DNA of 64,000 nucleotides from Chryseobacterium sp. SORGH_AS_0447 (GCF_030818695.1 NZ_JAUTAR010000001.1:1234501-1298500); one strand, 5' to 3'; counted from the stretch's first letter, positions 42,475 to 51,792 are shown. Notes: generated from the letters alone by a model not told the origin. Made by a program: numbers and translations.

Positions 42475-42657
42475 ATGAAAAATCTAAAAAAACTAAACAG
42501 AAGGGATCTAAGCACAATAAAGGGAAGTGCTGGAGATGAATGTTCTACAGATTTAGACTGTGCACCGGCCGGATGTGCAGCATGTACCGACTTCAAAGGG
42601 CGCAAAGTATGCTTATATTTTTATAAGCCTCTGGAATGTCCGGGTAATCCTTCATAA
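42475..42657 (+). CDS. Bacteriocin-like six-cysteine peptide 2
   Basis: This 60-residue peptide has nearly the same leader (MKNLKKLNRRDLSTIKGS) but a different core: C-x5-C-x4-C-x2-C-x8-C-x8-C (DECSTDLDCAPAGCAACTDF). The leader is therefore kept while the core has diverged. The core resembles short disulfide- or metal-binding knots. It starts 30 bp after peptide 1 and ends 11 bp before peptide 3, consistent with one transcript. Confidence 0.8.
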   Translation: MKNLKKLNRRDLSTIKGSAGDECSTDLDCAPAGCAACTDFKGRKVCLYFYKPLECPGNPS

Positions 42658-42668
42658 CACACATTCGT

Positions 42669-42851
42669 ATGAAAAAATTAACCAGATCAGCATTGAAGTC
42701 CATTAAAGGTTCCTTAAACTGTGCAGGATGTCCTGTCAATAATAATTACGGAACAGGACCCGAATATTCCAACACCTGTGCCCAGTACTTTGCACTTTCT
42801 CAAGATTGTCAGAGGTGCGTAGATGCAAGCGCGGATTGTTATGAACAATAA
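42669..42851 (+). CDS. Bacteriocin-like six-cysteine peptide 3
   Basis: This 60-residue peptide has a shortened leader, MKKLTRSALKSIKGS, and a core spaced C-x2-C-x15-C-x9-C-x2-C-x6-C. It is a clear paralogue of peptide 1 (NCxGCP near the start, then TCAQYF, DCQRCV and DCYEQ). It is last of the cluster and ends at a bidirectional terminator shared with nadA. Confidence 0.8.
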   Translation: MKKLTRSALKSIKGSLNCAGCPVNNNYGTGPEYSNTCAQYFALSQDCQRCVDASADCYEQ

Positions 42852-42860
42852 CTGAAAATA

Positions 42861-42891
42861 AAAAAGCACTGTCTAAACAGTGCTTTTATTT
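42861..42891. terminator. Bidirectional terminator between peptide cluster and nadA
   Basis: AAAGCACTGT pairs with ACAGTGCTTT around CTAA, with A and T runs on both sides. Confidence 0.9.
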
Positions 42892-43909
42892 ATTTTATAC
42901 TTTTCGAAAGATCAAGCATAGCTTCAATCGGCTTTAATGCTTTCAATCTCAATTCTTCATCCATCAGAATTTCTGGAAGCTCATATTTCATGCACAGATA
43001 CAATTTTTCCATTGTATTTCTTTTCATATAGAAACATTCGGAGCAGTTACAGGTCTCATCAAAAACCAATGCAGGAATCAGTTCTTTATGGGGAGCACGC
43101 TTTTTCATTTCGTGCAGGATGCCCTCTTCCGTAGCGATGATGAATTTCTGGCAGTCGTCCTGTTCCACAAAATTCAGCAGGGCAGAAGTGGAGCCAATGA
43201 AATGAGCCAGCTTCAGAACCGCTTCTTCACTTTCCGGGTGGGCAATTAATTTGGCATCCGGGTTATCGGCCAGCTGTTTGGCAATTCTTTCCATGGAAAA
43301 TGCTTCGTGGACGATGCAGCTTCCGTCCCAAAGGATCATGTCACGTCCCGTTTTCTGAGAAAGGTATCTTCCCAGGTTTTTATCCGGAGCGAAGATAATC
43401 GGCCGGTCTTTCGGCAGTGCTTCGATTACGGTTTCCGCATTGGAGCTGGTAACGATAATATCACTTTCCGCCTTTGTTTCCGCATTGCAGTTGATGTAAG
43501 TGGCAACCAAAGCATTCGGGTGCTGCTTGCGCATTTTTCTTAATCCTTCTCCCGAACATCCGTCTGCCAAAGAGCATCCCGCCATTGTATCAGGAAGAAC
43601 AACTTTTTTGGTCGGATTCAAAATTTTTGCCGCTTCGGCCATAAAATGAACCCCGCAGAATACAATCATATCGGCATCGGTATCTTTCGCCTGTCTTGCC
43701 AGCTGAAGAGAATCCCCAAGGAAATCGGCAATATCCTGGATTTCTCCGGGTTGATAATAGTGCGCTAAAATTACCGCATTTTTTTCCTCTTTCAGTTTGA
43801 GAATTGCTTTTACCAATTCCTCGCCTTCAGGAATAATCAGGTCTTTGATATCTAAAAATCCCCTTACCGGAATCGCAGATTTAGCTTTTTCTAATGTTTC
43901 GGTACTCAT
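42890..43909 (-). CDS. nadA: Quinolinate synthase
   Basis: NadA condenses iminoaspartate with dihydroxyacetone phosphate to quinolinate in NAD synthesis, using a 4Fe-4S cluster. The 339 residues show AVILAHYYQPGEIQDIADFLGDS, FCGVHFMAEAAKILNP, MAGCSLADGC, and the C-terminal CNCSECFYMKRNT with cluster cysteines. I chose ATG 43909, which has an unusual good Shine-Dalgarno (AGGTGG) five bases upstream; the GTG two codons earlier overlaps that sequence. nadB and nadC are not in the window. Confidence 0.95.
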   Translation of the reverse strand: MSTETLEKAKSAIPVRGFLDIKDLIIPEGEELVKAILKLKEEKNAVILAHYYQPGEIQDIADFLGDSLQLARQAKDTDADMIVFCGVHFMAEAAKILNPTKKVVLPDTMAGCSLADGCSGEGLRKMRKQHPNALVATYINCNAETKAESDIIVTSSNAETVIEALPKDRPIIFAPDKNLGRYLSQKTGRDMILWDGSCIVHEAFSMERIAKQLADNPDAKLIAHPESEEAVLKLAHFIGSTSALLNFVEQDDCQKFIIATEEGILHEMKKRAPHKELIPALVFDETCNCSECFYMKRNTMEKLYLCMKYELPEILMDEELRLKALKPIEAMLDLSKSIK

Positions 43910-44006
43910 GTCCACCTCAATGTTTTTGAATCAGAAATTAAACTCGGGTAAAAACCGGGAATAAAGGTACAATCTTTAGGTTCCCAAATCCGTCCTGTAA
44001 TCCGGT

Positions 44007-44621
44007 TTAATTTTCGATAAAATGTTGTATTAAACTTTCTATTTCTTTTTTTGCTTCGTTTAAATCGGAATTAATCACGATCTTATCAAATTCTCCGGCA
44101 TAAGACATTTCTTCTTCTGCCTTGGCAACACGGACTATGATAGTTTCCGCATCGTCTGTTCCTCTGGAGATCAATCTCCGTTCCAGTTCTTCAATGGAAG
44201 GCGGTTCGATAAAAATAGATAACGCCTGCGATCCAAAATATTTTTTTAAAGAAATCCCGCCTTTTACGTCTACGTCAAAGATTACTACCTTTCCCTGGCT
44301 CCAGATCTTTTCGACTTCGGATTTCAGGGTGCCGTAATATTTATCGGTATATACTTCTTCGAATTCCACAAAGGCGTCTTCTGCAATTTTCTGTCGGAAT
44401 TCTTCCGGTGTTAAAAAGTGATAATCCACCGCATGGATTTCACTGCCCCTCGGTGCTCTTGTCGTGCATGAAATGGAAAACTGCAGCTGGCCGAAAACTT
44501 CCAGCGCGTGTTTTACCAATGTTGTTTTTCCGCTGCCCGACGGCGCCGAGAATATGATAACTTTACTGTTCAATGTTTTTAGTTTAGGGTTTAAAGTTAA
44601 ATTCGTAGCATCTATTTTCAA
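44007..44621 (-). CDS. gmk: Guanylate kinase
   Basis: Gmk phosphorylates GMP to GDP. The P-loop FSAPSGSGKTTLV, the SCTTRAPRGSEIHAVDYHFLT GMP-binding segment, VFIDVDVKGG-like FDVDVKGGISLKK and IEPPSIEELERRLISRGTD are all present. The first 18 residues (KIDATNLTLNPKLKTLN) are not typical of the family and lie in an inverted-repeat arm. A TTG at 44573 would give the normal N-terminus (NSKVIIFSAPSG), so the real start is uncertain. It follows yicC in the same direction after 38 bp. Confidence 0.94.
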   Translation of the reverse strand: MKIDATNLTLNPKLKTLNSKVIIFSAPSGSGKTTLVKHALEVFGQLQFSISCTTRAPRGSEIHAVDYHFLTPEEFRQKIAEDAFVEFEEVYTDKYYGTLKSEVEKIWSQGKVVIFDVDVKGGISLKKYFGSQALSIFIEPPSIEELERRLISRGTDDAETIIVRVAKAEEEMSYAGEFDKIVINSDLNEAKKEIESLIQHFIEN

Positions 44622-44660
44622 AGTCTGTTAACCTTGAATTTTAAACATTAAACCTTAAAT
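44582..44660. repeat. Inverted repeat of TTTAGGGTTTAAAG units at the gmk start
   Basis: The left arm (44582-44603) and right arm (44637-44660) are roughly complementary variants of the same unit (TTTAGGGTTTAAAGTT and AACATTAAACCTTAAA). The left arm lies inside the annotated 5' end of gmk. The right arm reaches the end of yicC. Confidence 0.6.
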
Positions 44661-45517
44661 TAAAGTACATTTAAGGTCTGCTCCTTAATTTTTTCCAGAT
44701 CGTCCTTCATCATCACCACTAATTTTTGAATGGCGGCGTGATTGGCTTTGGAACCCAATGTATTGATTTCACGACCGATTTCCTGAGAGATAAAGCCTAG
44801 TTTCTTCCCGTTGAAATCTTCATTGTCCATTACTTCCTTATAATATTTCAGGTGCTGGGCAAGCCTTACTTTTTCTTCTGAAATATCCAGTTTTTCTGTG
44901 AAGTAAGCCATTTCCTGGTAAAAACGGGTTTCATCTACGTTTTCGAATTCTTTCAGTGATTTTTGGTAACGCTCTTTTACGGCAACAATTCTTTCCTCTT
45001 CGAAAGGAACCACTTCTGCGAGGTTTTTTTCAATATTCTGAAGATTCCTTCCCAGTTCTTCGTGCAGGATATTTCCTTCCGTCTTTCTGAATTCTTCAAA
45101 ACGGTCGATGGCTGCATGTACGATTTTAGCCAATGCTTCCCATTCTCCTTCAGACAGTTCATCGGGTCTCGAAGTGATGGCATCCGGCAGACGTACCGCC
45201 ATTTTCAGGTATTCGAAATCAGGGCCGTCAGAGGCAATATTCTTAAGTTCATTGATGTAAGAGTCAATAAGGCTTTTATTAATCTTCACATCAGTCGATT
45301 CTTCCAGATTTTCCAGGTTGAGGTAGCAGTCTACTTTTCCACGGATAATACGGTCGTTAAGAATTTTTCGGATCTCGAATTCTTTCTCTTTATACCTCAA
45401 AGGAATTTTGATGTTTAAATCAAAACTTTTGCTGTTCAGCGATTTAATATCGATCGTGATCTTTTTCCCTTCAAAAACACCTTCGGCTCTACCAAAGCCG
45501 GTCATTGATAAAATCAT
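44660..45517 (-). CDS. yicC: YicC/YloC family endoribonuclease
   Basis: YicC-type proteins are endoribonucleases that act on small RNAs and mRNA. The 285-residue protein begins MILSMTGFGRAE, the family hallmark, followed by EIKSLNSKSFDLNIKIPLRY and ends with the conserved LGFISQEIGREINTLGSKANHAAIQKLVVMMKDDLEKIKEQTLNV. It is divergent from miaA and upstream of gmk. A TATCTTTG box lies about 17 bp before the ATG. Confidence 0.93.
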   Translation of the reverse strand: MILSMTGFGRAEGVFEGKKITIDIKSLNSKSFDLNIKIPLRYKEKEFEIRKILNDRIIRGKVDCYLNLENLEESTDVKINKSLIDSYINELKNIASDGPDFEYLKMAVRLPDAITSRPDELSEGEWEALAKIVHAAIDRFEEFRKTEGNILHEELGRNLQNIEKNLAEVVPFEEERIVAVKERYQKSLKEFENVDETRFYQEMAYFTEKLDISEEKVRLAQHLKYYKEVMDNEDFNGKKLGFISQEIGREINTLGSKANHAAIQKLVVMMKDDLEKIKEQTLNVL

Positions 45518-45747
45518 AGTTTTTTATTGTCCTGCAAAGATAAACATTTAACTCTATAGTGTGTTAACCGAATAACTAAAGTCAGTGCCTGAAATAAGGG
45601 TAGTTGGCTTAAAGCTTTCCAATAGTAACCGATCTTACCTTTAATGATTTGAACTCATGAAAAGTCTACGTATCATTTGATCAACTTTAAATATCTAGGG
45701 AAAATCATTTGCTCCATTTACAGCAAATTAAAGTAAACGCATTTTTG

Positions 45748-45762
45748 TAAATTTGCCTTGTG
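45748..45762 (+). promoter_or_regulatory. TAAATTTG-N4-GTG start of miaA
   Basis: TAAATTTG (45748-45755) is followed after four bases by the GTG start codon at 45760. The transcript is probably leaderless, as at dusB and aroC. Confidence 0.6.
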
Positions 45763-46680
45763 AAAAAGAAAAATTTAATTTCTGTTGTAGGCCCCACGGG
45801 AATTGGGAAAACACGGTTGGCTATTGATCTGGCAAAATATTTCAGCACGGAAATCGTGTCCTGCGACTCGCGGCAGTTTTTCAGGGAAATGAAAATAGGA
45901 ACCGCTTCTCCGTCGGCGGAAGAACTGGCAGAGGCACCCCATCATTTCATCGGTAATCTTTCGGTGAAAGATTATTATTCCATCGGGCAATATGAAGAAG
46001 ATGCCTTAAAAAAGCTCAACGGACTTTTTGAAAATCACGACACCGTAATTCTGGTGGGCGGAAGCATGATGTATGAAAAAGCGGTGATCGAAGGACTGAA
46101 CGACCTGCCGGAAGCCGATGAAGAAAACCAAAAAAAATTACAGGAAATTTTTGAAAACGGAGGGATTGAAAAACTTCAGGAGCTGTTAAAGGAACTCGAT
46201 CCGGAATATTTCGCCGTCGTAGACTTTCACAACCACAGAAGACTGCTGCGGGCCATCGATGTAATCTGGCAGACCAATCAGAAATATTCAGAATTAATTG
46301 CTGTTTCACAGGATTCGCGGGATTTTAATACCCTACGAATCGGCATTGAAGCGCCGAGGGAAGATCTGTATGAAAGGATCAACAGAAGGGTAGACCTGAT
46401 GATGGAAAAAGGGCTGCTTGAGGAAGCCAGAAGCCTGGAATCTTTCAGGCACCTGACCGCGTTAAACACCGTTGGATACTCAGAATTATTCAGATATTTT
46501 GATGGTGAATGGGATCTTGATTTTGCAGTTTCCGAAATCAAGAAGAACAGCCGGAGATACGCCAAGCGACAGTTAACCTGGTACCGGAAAGCGGATGACA
46601 TTCACTATATGCCGTTGGGATATACGCAGGAGGATTTTGATCGGCTGATCGGATACATTGTTGAACAGATTCAGAAATAA
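45760..46680 (+). CDS. miaA: tRNA dimethylallyltransferase
   Basis: MiaA adds the dimethylallyl group to A37 of tRNAs reading U-starting codons. The 306-residue protein begins with the P-loop VVGPTGIGKTRLAIDLA, then VSCDSRQFFREMKIGTASPS, LVGGSMMYEKAVIEGLNDLP and HNHRRLLRAIDVI. Its tail has SRRYAKRQLTWYRK. The GTG start at 45760 gives the standard N-terminus and is placed four bases after the promoter box. No near neighbour shares its direction. Confidence 0.95.
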   Translation: MKKKNLISVVGPTGIGKTRLAIDLAKYFSTEIVSCDSRQFFREMKIGTASPSAEELAEAPHHFIGNLSVKDYYSIGQYEEDALKKLNGLFENHDTVILVGGSMMYEKAVIEGLNDLPEADEENQKKLQEIFENGGIEKLQELLKELDPEYFAVVDFHNHRRLLRAIDVIWQTNQKYSELIAVSQDSRDFNTLRIGIEAPREDLYERINRRVDLMMEKGLLEEARSLESFRHLTALNTVGYSELFRYFDGEWDLDFAVSEIKKNSRRYAKRQLTWYRKADDIHYMPLGYTQEDFDRLIGYIVEQIQK

Positions 46681-46884
46681 TTTTTAACCATGAAGTTTTT
46701 TATTAAGAAGTTAAGAATTATTAAGATAAGCTTCGCTTTCAGTTTTGATAGACCGCTTATGAATCGATCAGGTTCTTAATATAAATTATTTGATTAAATA
46801 AAGTTGAACTTACTTTAGCATTATGCTGAGTGAAAATTTTTCATAATGGTTCAGATAAATTTATGTAATGGTATTGGGCAAAAT

Positions 46885-46914
46885 AAAAATGCAGCCCCGA
46901 AAGGCCGCATTTAA
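46885..46914 (-). terminator. Intrinsic terminator after the efflux operon
   Basis: AAATGCAGCC and GGCCGCATTT pair with a small mismatch around CCGAAA on both strands. A T-rich tract lies on the minus-strand exit side, just after the outer-membrane factor stop. Confidence 0.8.
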
Positions 46915-46934
46915 AACAAATATAATTTAATTTA

Positions 46935-48347
46935 CTACTTCCAACCACCTCCTAACGCCCGGTACAGATCCACAATGCTGCTTAGCCTTTGTCTTTTGAC
47001 GGACGCCAGATTCAGCTCAGCCTGCAGAGAATTTCCCTGGGCGGTTATCACTTCTAAATAATTTGCCATTCCGCCTTTGTACAGCATCTCGGCGCTTTTG
47101 ATCCCGTTTTTTAACGTAGTTACCTGTTCGGCAGCTTTCTGTTCCTGAACCTTTAAACTTTCGTTGGAAACCAGGGCATCTGAAACTTCACCGACTGCAT
47201 TTAAAACAGACTGGCGGAAGGCCAATACATTTCTTTCCCTCTGGATTTTAGCGACATTCAGATCCGTTTTCAGCTGTCTTTTCTGAAAAATAGGCTGGGT
47301 CAAACCTCCCAATACCGATCCGAACAACGATGCCGGAATCTGGAACCAGTTGTCGATCTTAAAAGAATTTACGCCACCATTAGCCGTAATCCGCAGTGCA
47401 GGGTACATACTTGCCTGGGCGATACCCACCCGTGCATTGGATTCCAGCAGCACCAATTCCTGCTGGCGAACATCCGGACGGCGGCTTACCATCGCTGCCG
47501 GAAGTCCTGCTGAAAGATCCTGGGGCAGGGAAGTCTCGGACATTTCGATCGTCCTGCTGATCTTACCGGGATTTTCACCGACCAGAATACTTAAAGCATT
47601 TTCCTGAACCGCGATATTCTGTTCCAGCTGGGTAATCAGAAGCTCGGTAGACTGCTTTTGAGCCGTTGCCTGCTGCACACCGAGCGACGTCGTATCTCCG
47701 CTCTGCCACATCTTTTCTGTAATGGCGAGGGTATTTGTGCTTAATTCTAAATTCGACTTGGCGATCTGCAACTGTTTGTCCAGCATCAGCAGATTGTAAT
47801 AGCCTTGTGCAATTGCTGCAACAACCTGGGTTTGGATAGCTTTTGTGGCTTCATAAGTTTGCAGGTACTGCATTCTTGAAACTTCCTGCTGATTTTTAAT
47901 TTTCCCCCAGATATCCGCTTCCCACGATAAATTAAATGCGGCGTTGTAATCTTCCACATGATTCTGGCCTAAAAACAAATTTAAGCTCTGCCCGTTCATG
48001 CTGTTTTTGGAAGGTTTTGAAATCTGTGCGGAAACGCCGAAACCGATGTCAGGATATTGAAGATATTTTGCCTGCTTCAGCTTTTCCTGGGATGCGGCAA
48101 CCTGCTTCAGCGCAATCTGCAGGTCGTAATTGTTGTTAATTCCTTTTTCGATCAGGCTTTGTAAAATAGGATCGCTGAAAAACTGCTTCCATTCCAGATT
48201 GGCTACACTTGCCGTATCGGCAGTGGCGGTATACCGGAATGTTTCAGGAAGCTCCGGATCAGGTTCCGTGAATGCCAGTTTGGACACACACGAAACCGAA
48301 CCTAAAGCCAAAATGAATGTTAGAAAAATATTTTTTACTCTTTTCAT
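46935..48347 (-). CDS. RND efflux outer-membrane factor (NodT/OprM-like)
   Basis: This is the TolC-like outer-membrane channel of a tripartite drug efflux pump. The 470-residue lipoprotein has lipobox GSVSCVSK. Two OEP helical-hairpin repeats follow (DLQIALKQVAASQEKLKQAKYLQYPDIGFG and ARVGIAQASMYPALRITA). NLSWEADIWGKIKNQQEVSR is the conserved channel segment. It is last of tetR-adaptor-RND-channel, all on the minus strand, with a 262-bp gap to the RND gene, so it may have its own promoter. Confidence 0.92.
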   Translation of the reverse strand: MKRVKNIFLTFILALGSVSCVSKLAFTEPDPELPETFRYTATADTASVANLEWKQFFSDPILQSLIEKGINNNYDLQIALKQVAASQEKLKQAKYLQYPDIGFGVSAQISKPSKNSMNGQSLNLFLGQNHVEDYNAAFNLSWEADIWGKIKNQQEVSRMQYLQTYEATKAIQTQVVAAIAQGYYNLLMLDKQLQIAKSNLELSTNTLAITEKMWQSGDTTSLGVQQATAQKQSTELLITQLEQNIAVQENALSILVGENPGKISRTIEMSETSLPQDLSAGLPAAMVSRRPDVRQQELVLLESNARVGIAQASMYPALRITANGGVNSFKIDNWFQIPASLFGSVLGGLTQPIFQKRQLKTDLNVAKIQRERNVLAFRQSVLNAVGEVSDALVSNESLKVQEQKAAEQVTTLKNGIKSAEMLYKGGMANYLEVITAQGNSLQAELNLASVKRQRLSSIVDLYRALGGGWK

Positions 48348-48609
48348 AGTTTTAAAATTTTAGTTGAACACCAACTTTGAGGGTTTATCTGCGCAGGCTG
48401 TCTTTAGTAGAAGAATGGCTTGCTTTATATATAGGTTTATAGTTTATGGTATTGATCGGTGCTATTTAATTTTAATCATTAAGAAAAAACTGATTGATTT
48501 TTAAGTATTAAACTAAAACGAAGCTCATCTTAATAACTTTTATCTTCTTAATCAGCACCTTAATGATTTAATTAAATGTAAACCGCTCAAAGATTGGTAT
48601 TCATTTTAA

Positions 48610-51600
48610 TTAATGCGTAGTTGCTAAAAGTTCTGCTTCCAGTTTCTGTCTCTGGATCCTTTTCTTTTTTCTGCTCGGCATTTTTTCGTGCAGGTACTGG
48701 AAGATCACAAACATCACCGGGATGATAAAGATTCCGAATACAACTCCCGTCAGCATTCCTCCCACCGTACTGAATCCGATGGAATGATTCCCTTTCGCAG
48801 AAGCACCCTGGGTGAAAACAAGCGGCAGCATTCCGACAATAAAGGCGAACGAGGTCATTAGAATAGGACGTAAACGCAGTCTCGATGCCTGAAGCGCAGA
48901 TTCCAGCAACGTTCTTCCTGCATTTCTCCGCTGTACGGCAAATTCTACGATCAGGATCGCGTTTTTGGCCAACAATCCGACCAACATAATGAGGCCGACC
49001 TGAACATAAATATTATTATCAATTCCCGCCAGTCCCGTAAAGGCAAATACCCCGAAAATCCCTGTAGGAATGGTTAGGATAACCGCAAACGGAAGAATAT
49101 AGCTTTCATATTGTGCGGCCAACAGGAAGTAGACGAACAGGATGCTCAGCATAAAGATGAAGGCAGTCTGTCCGCTGGTTTTAATCTCTTCCCGGGTAAT
49201 TCCCGTCCATTCGTAGCCATAGCCTCTCGGCAGTGATTTCTGGGCAACTTCTTCTACCGCTTTGATCGCATCTCCGGTACTGTATCCTGGTTTCGGCGTT
49301 CCGTTAATAGTAACCGCGTTGAAGAGGTTGTTTCTGGTAACCGTTTCAGGTCCGAAAGCTCTTTTTAAAGTCACCAGCGTTTTTACGGGAACCATTTCGC
49401 CCGATTTGTTTTTAACGTAAATTCCTTCGAGAGAATTGGCATCGGTACGGTAAGGGATATCGGCCTGTGCCATCACCCGGTAGTATTTTCCGAACCGGTT
49501 GAAATCCGATACGAAGCTGCTTCCGTAATAGATCTGCATCGTCTGCATCAGTTCGGTAATGGAAACGCCTAACTGATTTGCCTTGTCATTATCAACTTCA
49601 ATGGTAAACTGGGGATTTCCCGCGGCATACGTGGTAAAAGCAAAAGCGATTTCCGGGCGTTTCATTAACTCCCCGATAAAGGCCTGGGTCGTGGTTCCCA
49701 ACTGTTCCAGCGAGCCGTTGGTCTTATCCTGGAGCATAAACTCAAAACCGGAAACATTCCCGAATCCCTGAACCGTAGGGAAGTTGAAAAAGAAAGCACT
49801 TGCATCTTTCACCTGGGAAACTTTACCGGTCAGCCCTGCTGCAATCTGATCCGGATCGGTAACTTCACCACGCTGGTCGTGATCTTTCAGCTTTATAAAT
49901 CCGGCAGAATACGGAGACGCATTGGCATTGCTGATGAAATTCAAACCGTCGGAAACCCACAGGTGGTTCTTTGCCTTTTCCCCGTTGATGATCTTGTCGA
50001 TCTCTTCGGTAGCACGGTGCGTTCGGTCCAGTGAACTTCCGGGAGGCGTGTTTACGGCATATAAAATAAACCCCTGGTCTTCGGTAGGAATAAATCCTGA
50101 CGGTGCTTTTCTGATAAGGAAAACACTTGCGGCAGTAAGAAGAACCAGTCCGCCGACAGCCACCCATTTGTTTTTAATTAAAAATTTAAGGCTGTAAATA
50201 TATTTTTTGGTCAGGTTATTAAAGCTCGTATTAAAAGCATTAAAAAATCTTGCTCCGAAACCTGTCTTTTTACCGTGTTCCCCATGATCGGCCTGAGGAT
50301 CATTCAAAAGCAGCGCACATAAAGCCGGGCTTAACGTTAGGGCATTGATTGCTGAAATCAGGATCGCAATGGCCAGGGTAAAGGCAAACTGTCTGTAAAA
50401 TACCCCTGCAGGGCCCTGCATAAAGCCTACCGGAATAAATACGGCACACATTACCAGGGTAATGGAAATAATGGCTCCGGAAATTTCACTCATCGAATTC
50501 ATCGTTGCGTGTTCTACCGGCATTCCGGTGTGTTCCATTTTGGAGTGAACGGCTTCTACTACCACAATGGCGTCATCTACCACAATACCGATGGCAAGAA
50601 CCAAAGCAAACAGCGTAAGCATATTAATGCTGAACCCGAATAAATTCAGGAAAAAGAAGGTCCCGATAATGGCAACCGGAACAGCGATGGCCGGAATCAG
50701 CGTCGATCTGAAATCCTGAAGGAAAATATACACCACAATGAATACGAGGATAAAGGCAATCACTAACGTTTCTACTACCTGATGAATGGAAGCATCCAGG
50801 AAATCTTTGGAGTTGTACATAATAATCGGCTCAACACCCTGGGGAAGGGTTGTTTTGAACTGATCGACCTGTTTCTCAATTTCCGTTAAGATCTCATTGG
50901 CGTTGGAACCGGCAGTCTGCATAATGGCAAATCCGGCTACCGGTTTCCCGTCAACCCTGTTGGCTGCGGTATAAGTATAAGATCCGAATTCTACCCGCGC
51001 CACATCCTTCAGCCGGAGGAAAGAGCCGTCGCTGTTGGCTTTGATGGCAATGTTTTCGTAGTCTTCATTTTTATTCAATTTCCCTTTGTATTTCAGGATA
51101 TACTCGTAAGTCTCCTTGCTTCCCTGTCCGAGACGTCCAGGAGCTGCTTCCAGGTTATGGTCTTTTACTGCATTCAGCACTTCCTGCGGAGAAAGATTAT
51201 TGGCTGCCAAACGGTCCGGCTTCAGCCAGAGACGCATCGAATAATCCCTTGTTCCGAAAACCTGTGCCTGAGCGACACCCGGAATACGCTGGATCTGTGG
51301 GATAATGTTGATTTTTAAATAATTCTGAAGAAAAAGCTCATCATATTCTTTGGAATTATTGCTGGTTAATCCCATAAACATAATCATACTGTTCTGTACT
51401 TTCTGAGTGGAGATTCCCGCCTGCACCACTTCCTGTGGAAGCTGGCTCATCGCTTTGGATACCCGGTTCTGAACGTTTACGGCAGCATTATCCGGATCGG
51501 AGCCCTGCTTAAAGAAAACACTCAGCGTCATGGTACCGTCGTTACTCGAGTTGGAAGTCATGTAGGTCATATTTTCCACACCGTTTACGGCTTCTTCAAT

Positions 51601-51792
51601 AGGAGTGGCTACCGAACGGGCGACCACTTCCGCATTCGCCCCCGGATAAAAGGCAGTTACCTGAACACTCGGCGGCGCAATATCCGGAAAGAGGGCAATA
51701 GGTAAATTAAAGAGCGATAAAGCGCCCAGTAATAAGAGGATGATGGAAATGACCGTTGAAAGCACCGGCCTTTCTATAAATTGTTTTAACAT
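48610..51792 (-). CDS. RND efflux transporter permease (HAE1 family)
   Basis: This is the inner-membrane proton/drug antiporter of the pump. At 1060 residues it starts MLKQFIERPVLSTVISIILLLLGALSLFNLPIALFPDIAPPSVQV. It has the proton-relay helix FALVLAIGIVVDDAIVVVEAV with the two Asp, the second half GLLAKNAILIVEFAV and two large periplasmic loops (ALF-type docking and porter). The C-terminal tail is basic. HAE1-type substrates are hydrophobic drugs, bile-like compounds and dyes, but specificity cannot be read. It is flanked by the adaptor and channel genes on the same strand. Confidence 0.96.
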   Translation of the reverse strand: MLKQFIERPVLSTVISIILLLLGALSLFNLPIALFPDIAPPSVQVTAFYPGANAEVVARSVATPIEEAVNGVENMTYMTSNSSNDGTMTLSVFFKQGSDPDNAAVNVQNRVSKAMSQLPQEVVQAGISTQKVQNSMIMFMGLTSNNSKEYDELFLQNYLKINIIPQIQRIPGVAQAQVFGTRDYSMRLWLKPDRLAANNLSPQEVLNAVKDHNLEAAPGRLGQGSKETYEYILKYKGKLNKNEDYENIAIKANSDGSFLRLKDVARVEFGSYTYTAANRVDGKPVAGFAIMQTAGSNANEILTEIEKQVDQFKTTLPQGVEPIIMYNSKDFLDASIHQVVETLVIAFILVFIVVYIFLQDFRSTLIPAIAVPVAIIGTFFFLNLFGFSINMLTLFALVLAIGIVVDDAIVVVEAVHSKMEHTGMPVEHATMNSMSEISGAIISITLVMCAVFIPVGFMQGPAGVFYRQFAFTLAIAILISAINALTLSPALCALLLNDPQADHGEHGKKTGFGARFFNAFNTSFNNLTKKYIYSLKFLIKNKWVAVGGLVLLTAASVFLIRKAPSGFIPTEDQGFILYAVNTPPGSSLDRTHRATEEIDKIINGEKAKNHLWVSDGLNFISNANASPYSAGFIKLKDHDQRGEVTDPDQIAAGLTGKVSQVKDASAFFFNFPTVQGFGNVSGFEFMLQDKTNGSLEQLGTTTQAFIGELMKRPEIAFAFTTYAAGNPQFTIEVDNDKANQLGVSITELMQTMQIYYGSSFVSDFNRFGKYYRVMAQADIPYRTDANSLEGIYVKNKSGEMVPVKTLVTLKRAFGPETVTRNNLFNAVTINGTPKPGYSTGDAIKAVEEVAQKSLPRGYGYEWTGITREEIKTSGQTAFIFMLSILFVYFLLAAQYESYILPFAVILTIPTGIFGVFAFTGLAGIDNNIYVQVGLIMLVGLLAKNAILIVEFAVQRRNAGRTLLESALQASRLRLRPILMTSFAFIVGMLPLVFTQGASAKGNHSIGFSTVGGMLTGVVFGIFIIPVMFVIFQYLHEKMPSRKKKRIQRQKLEAELLATTH

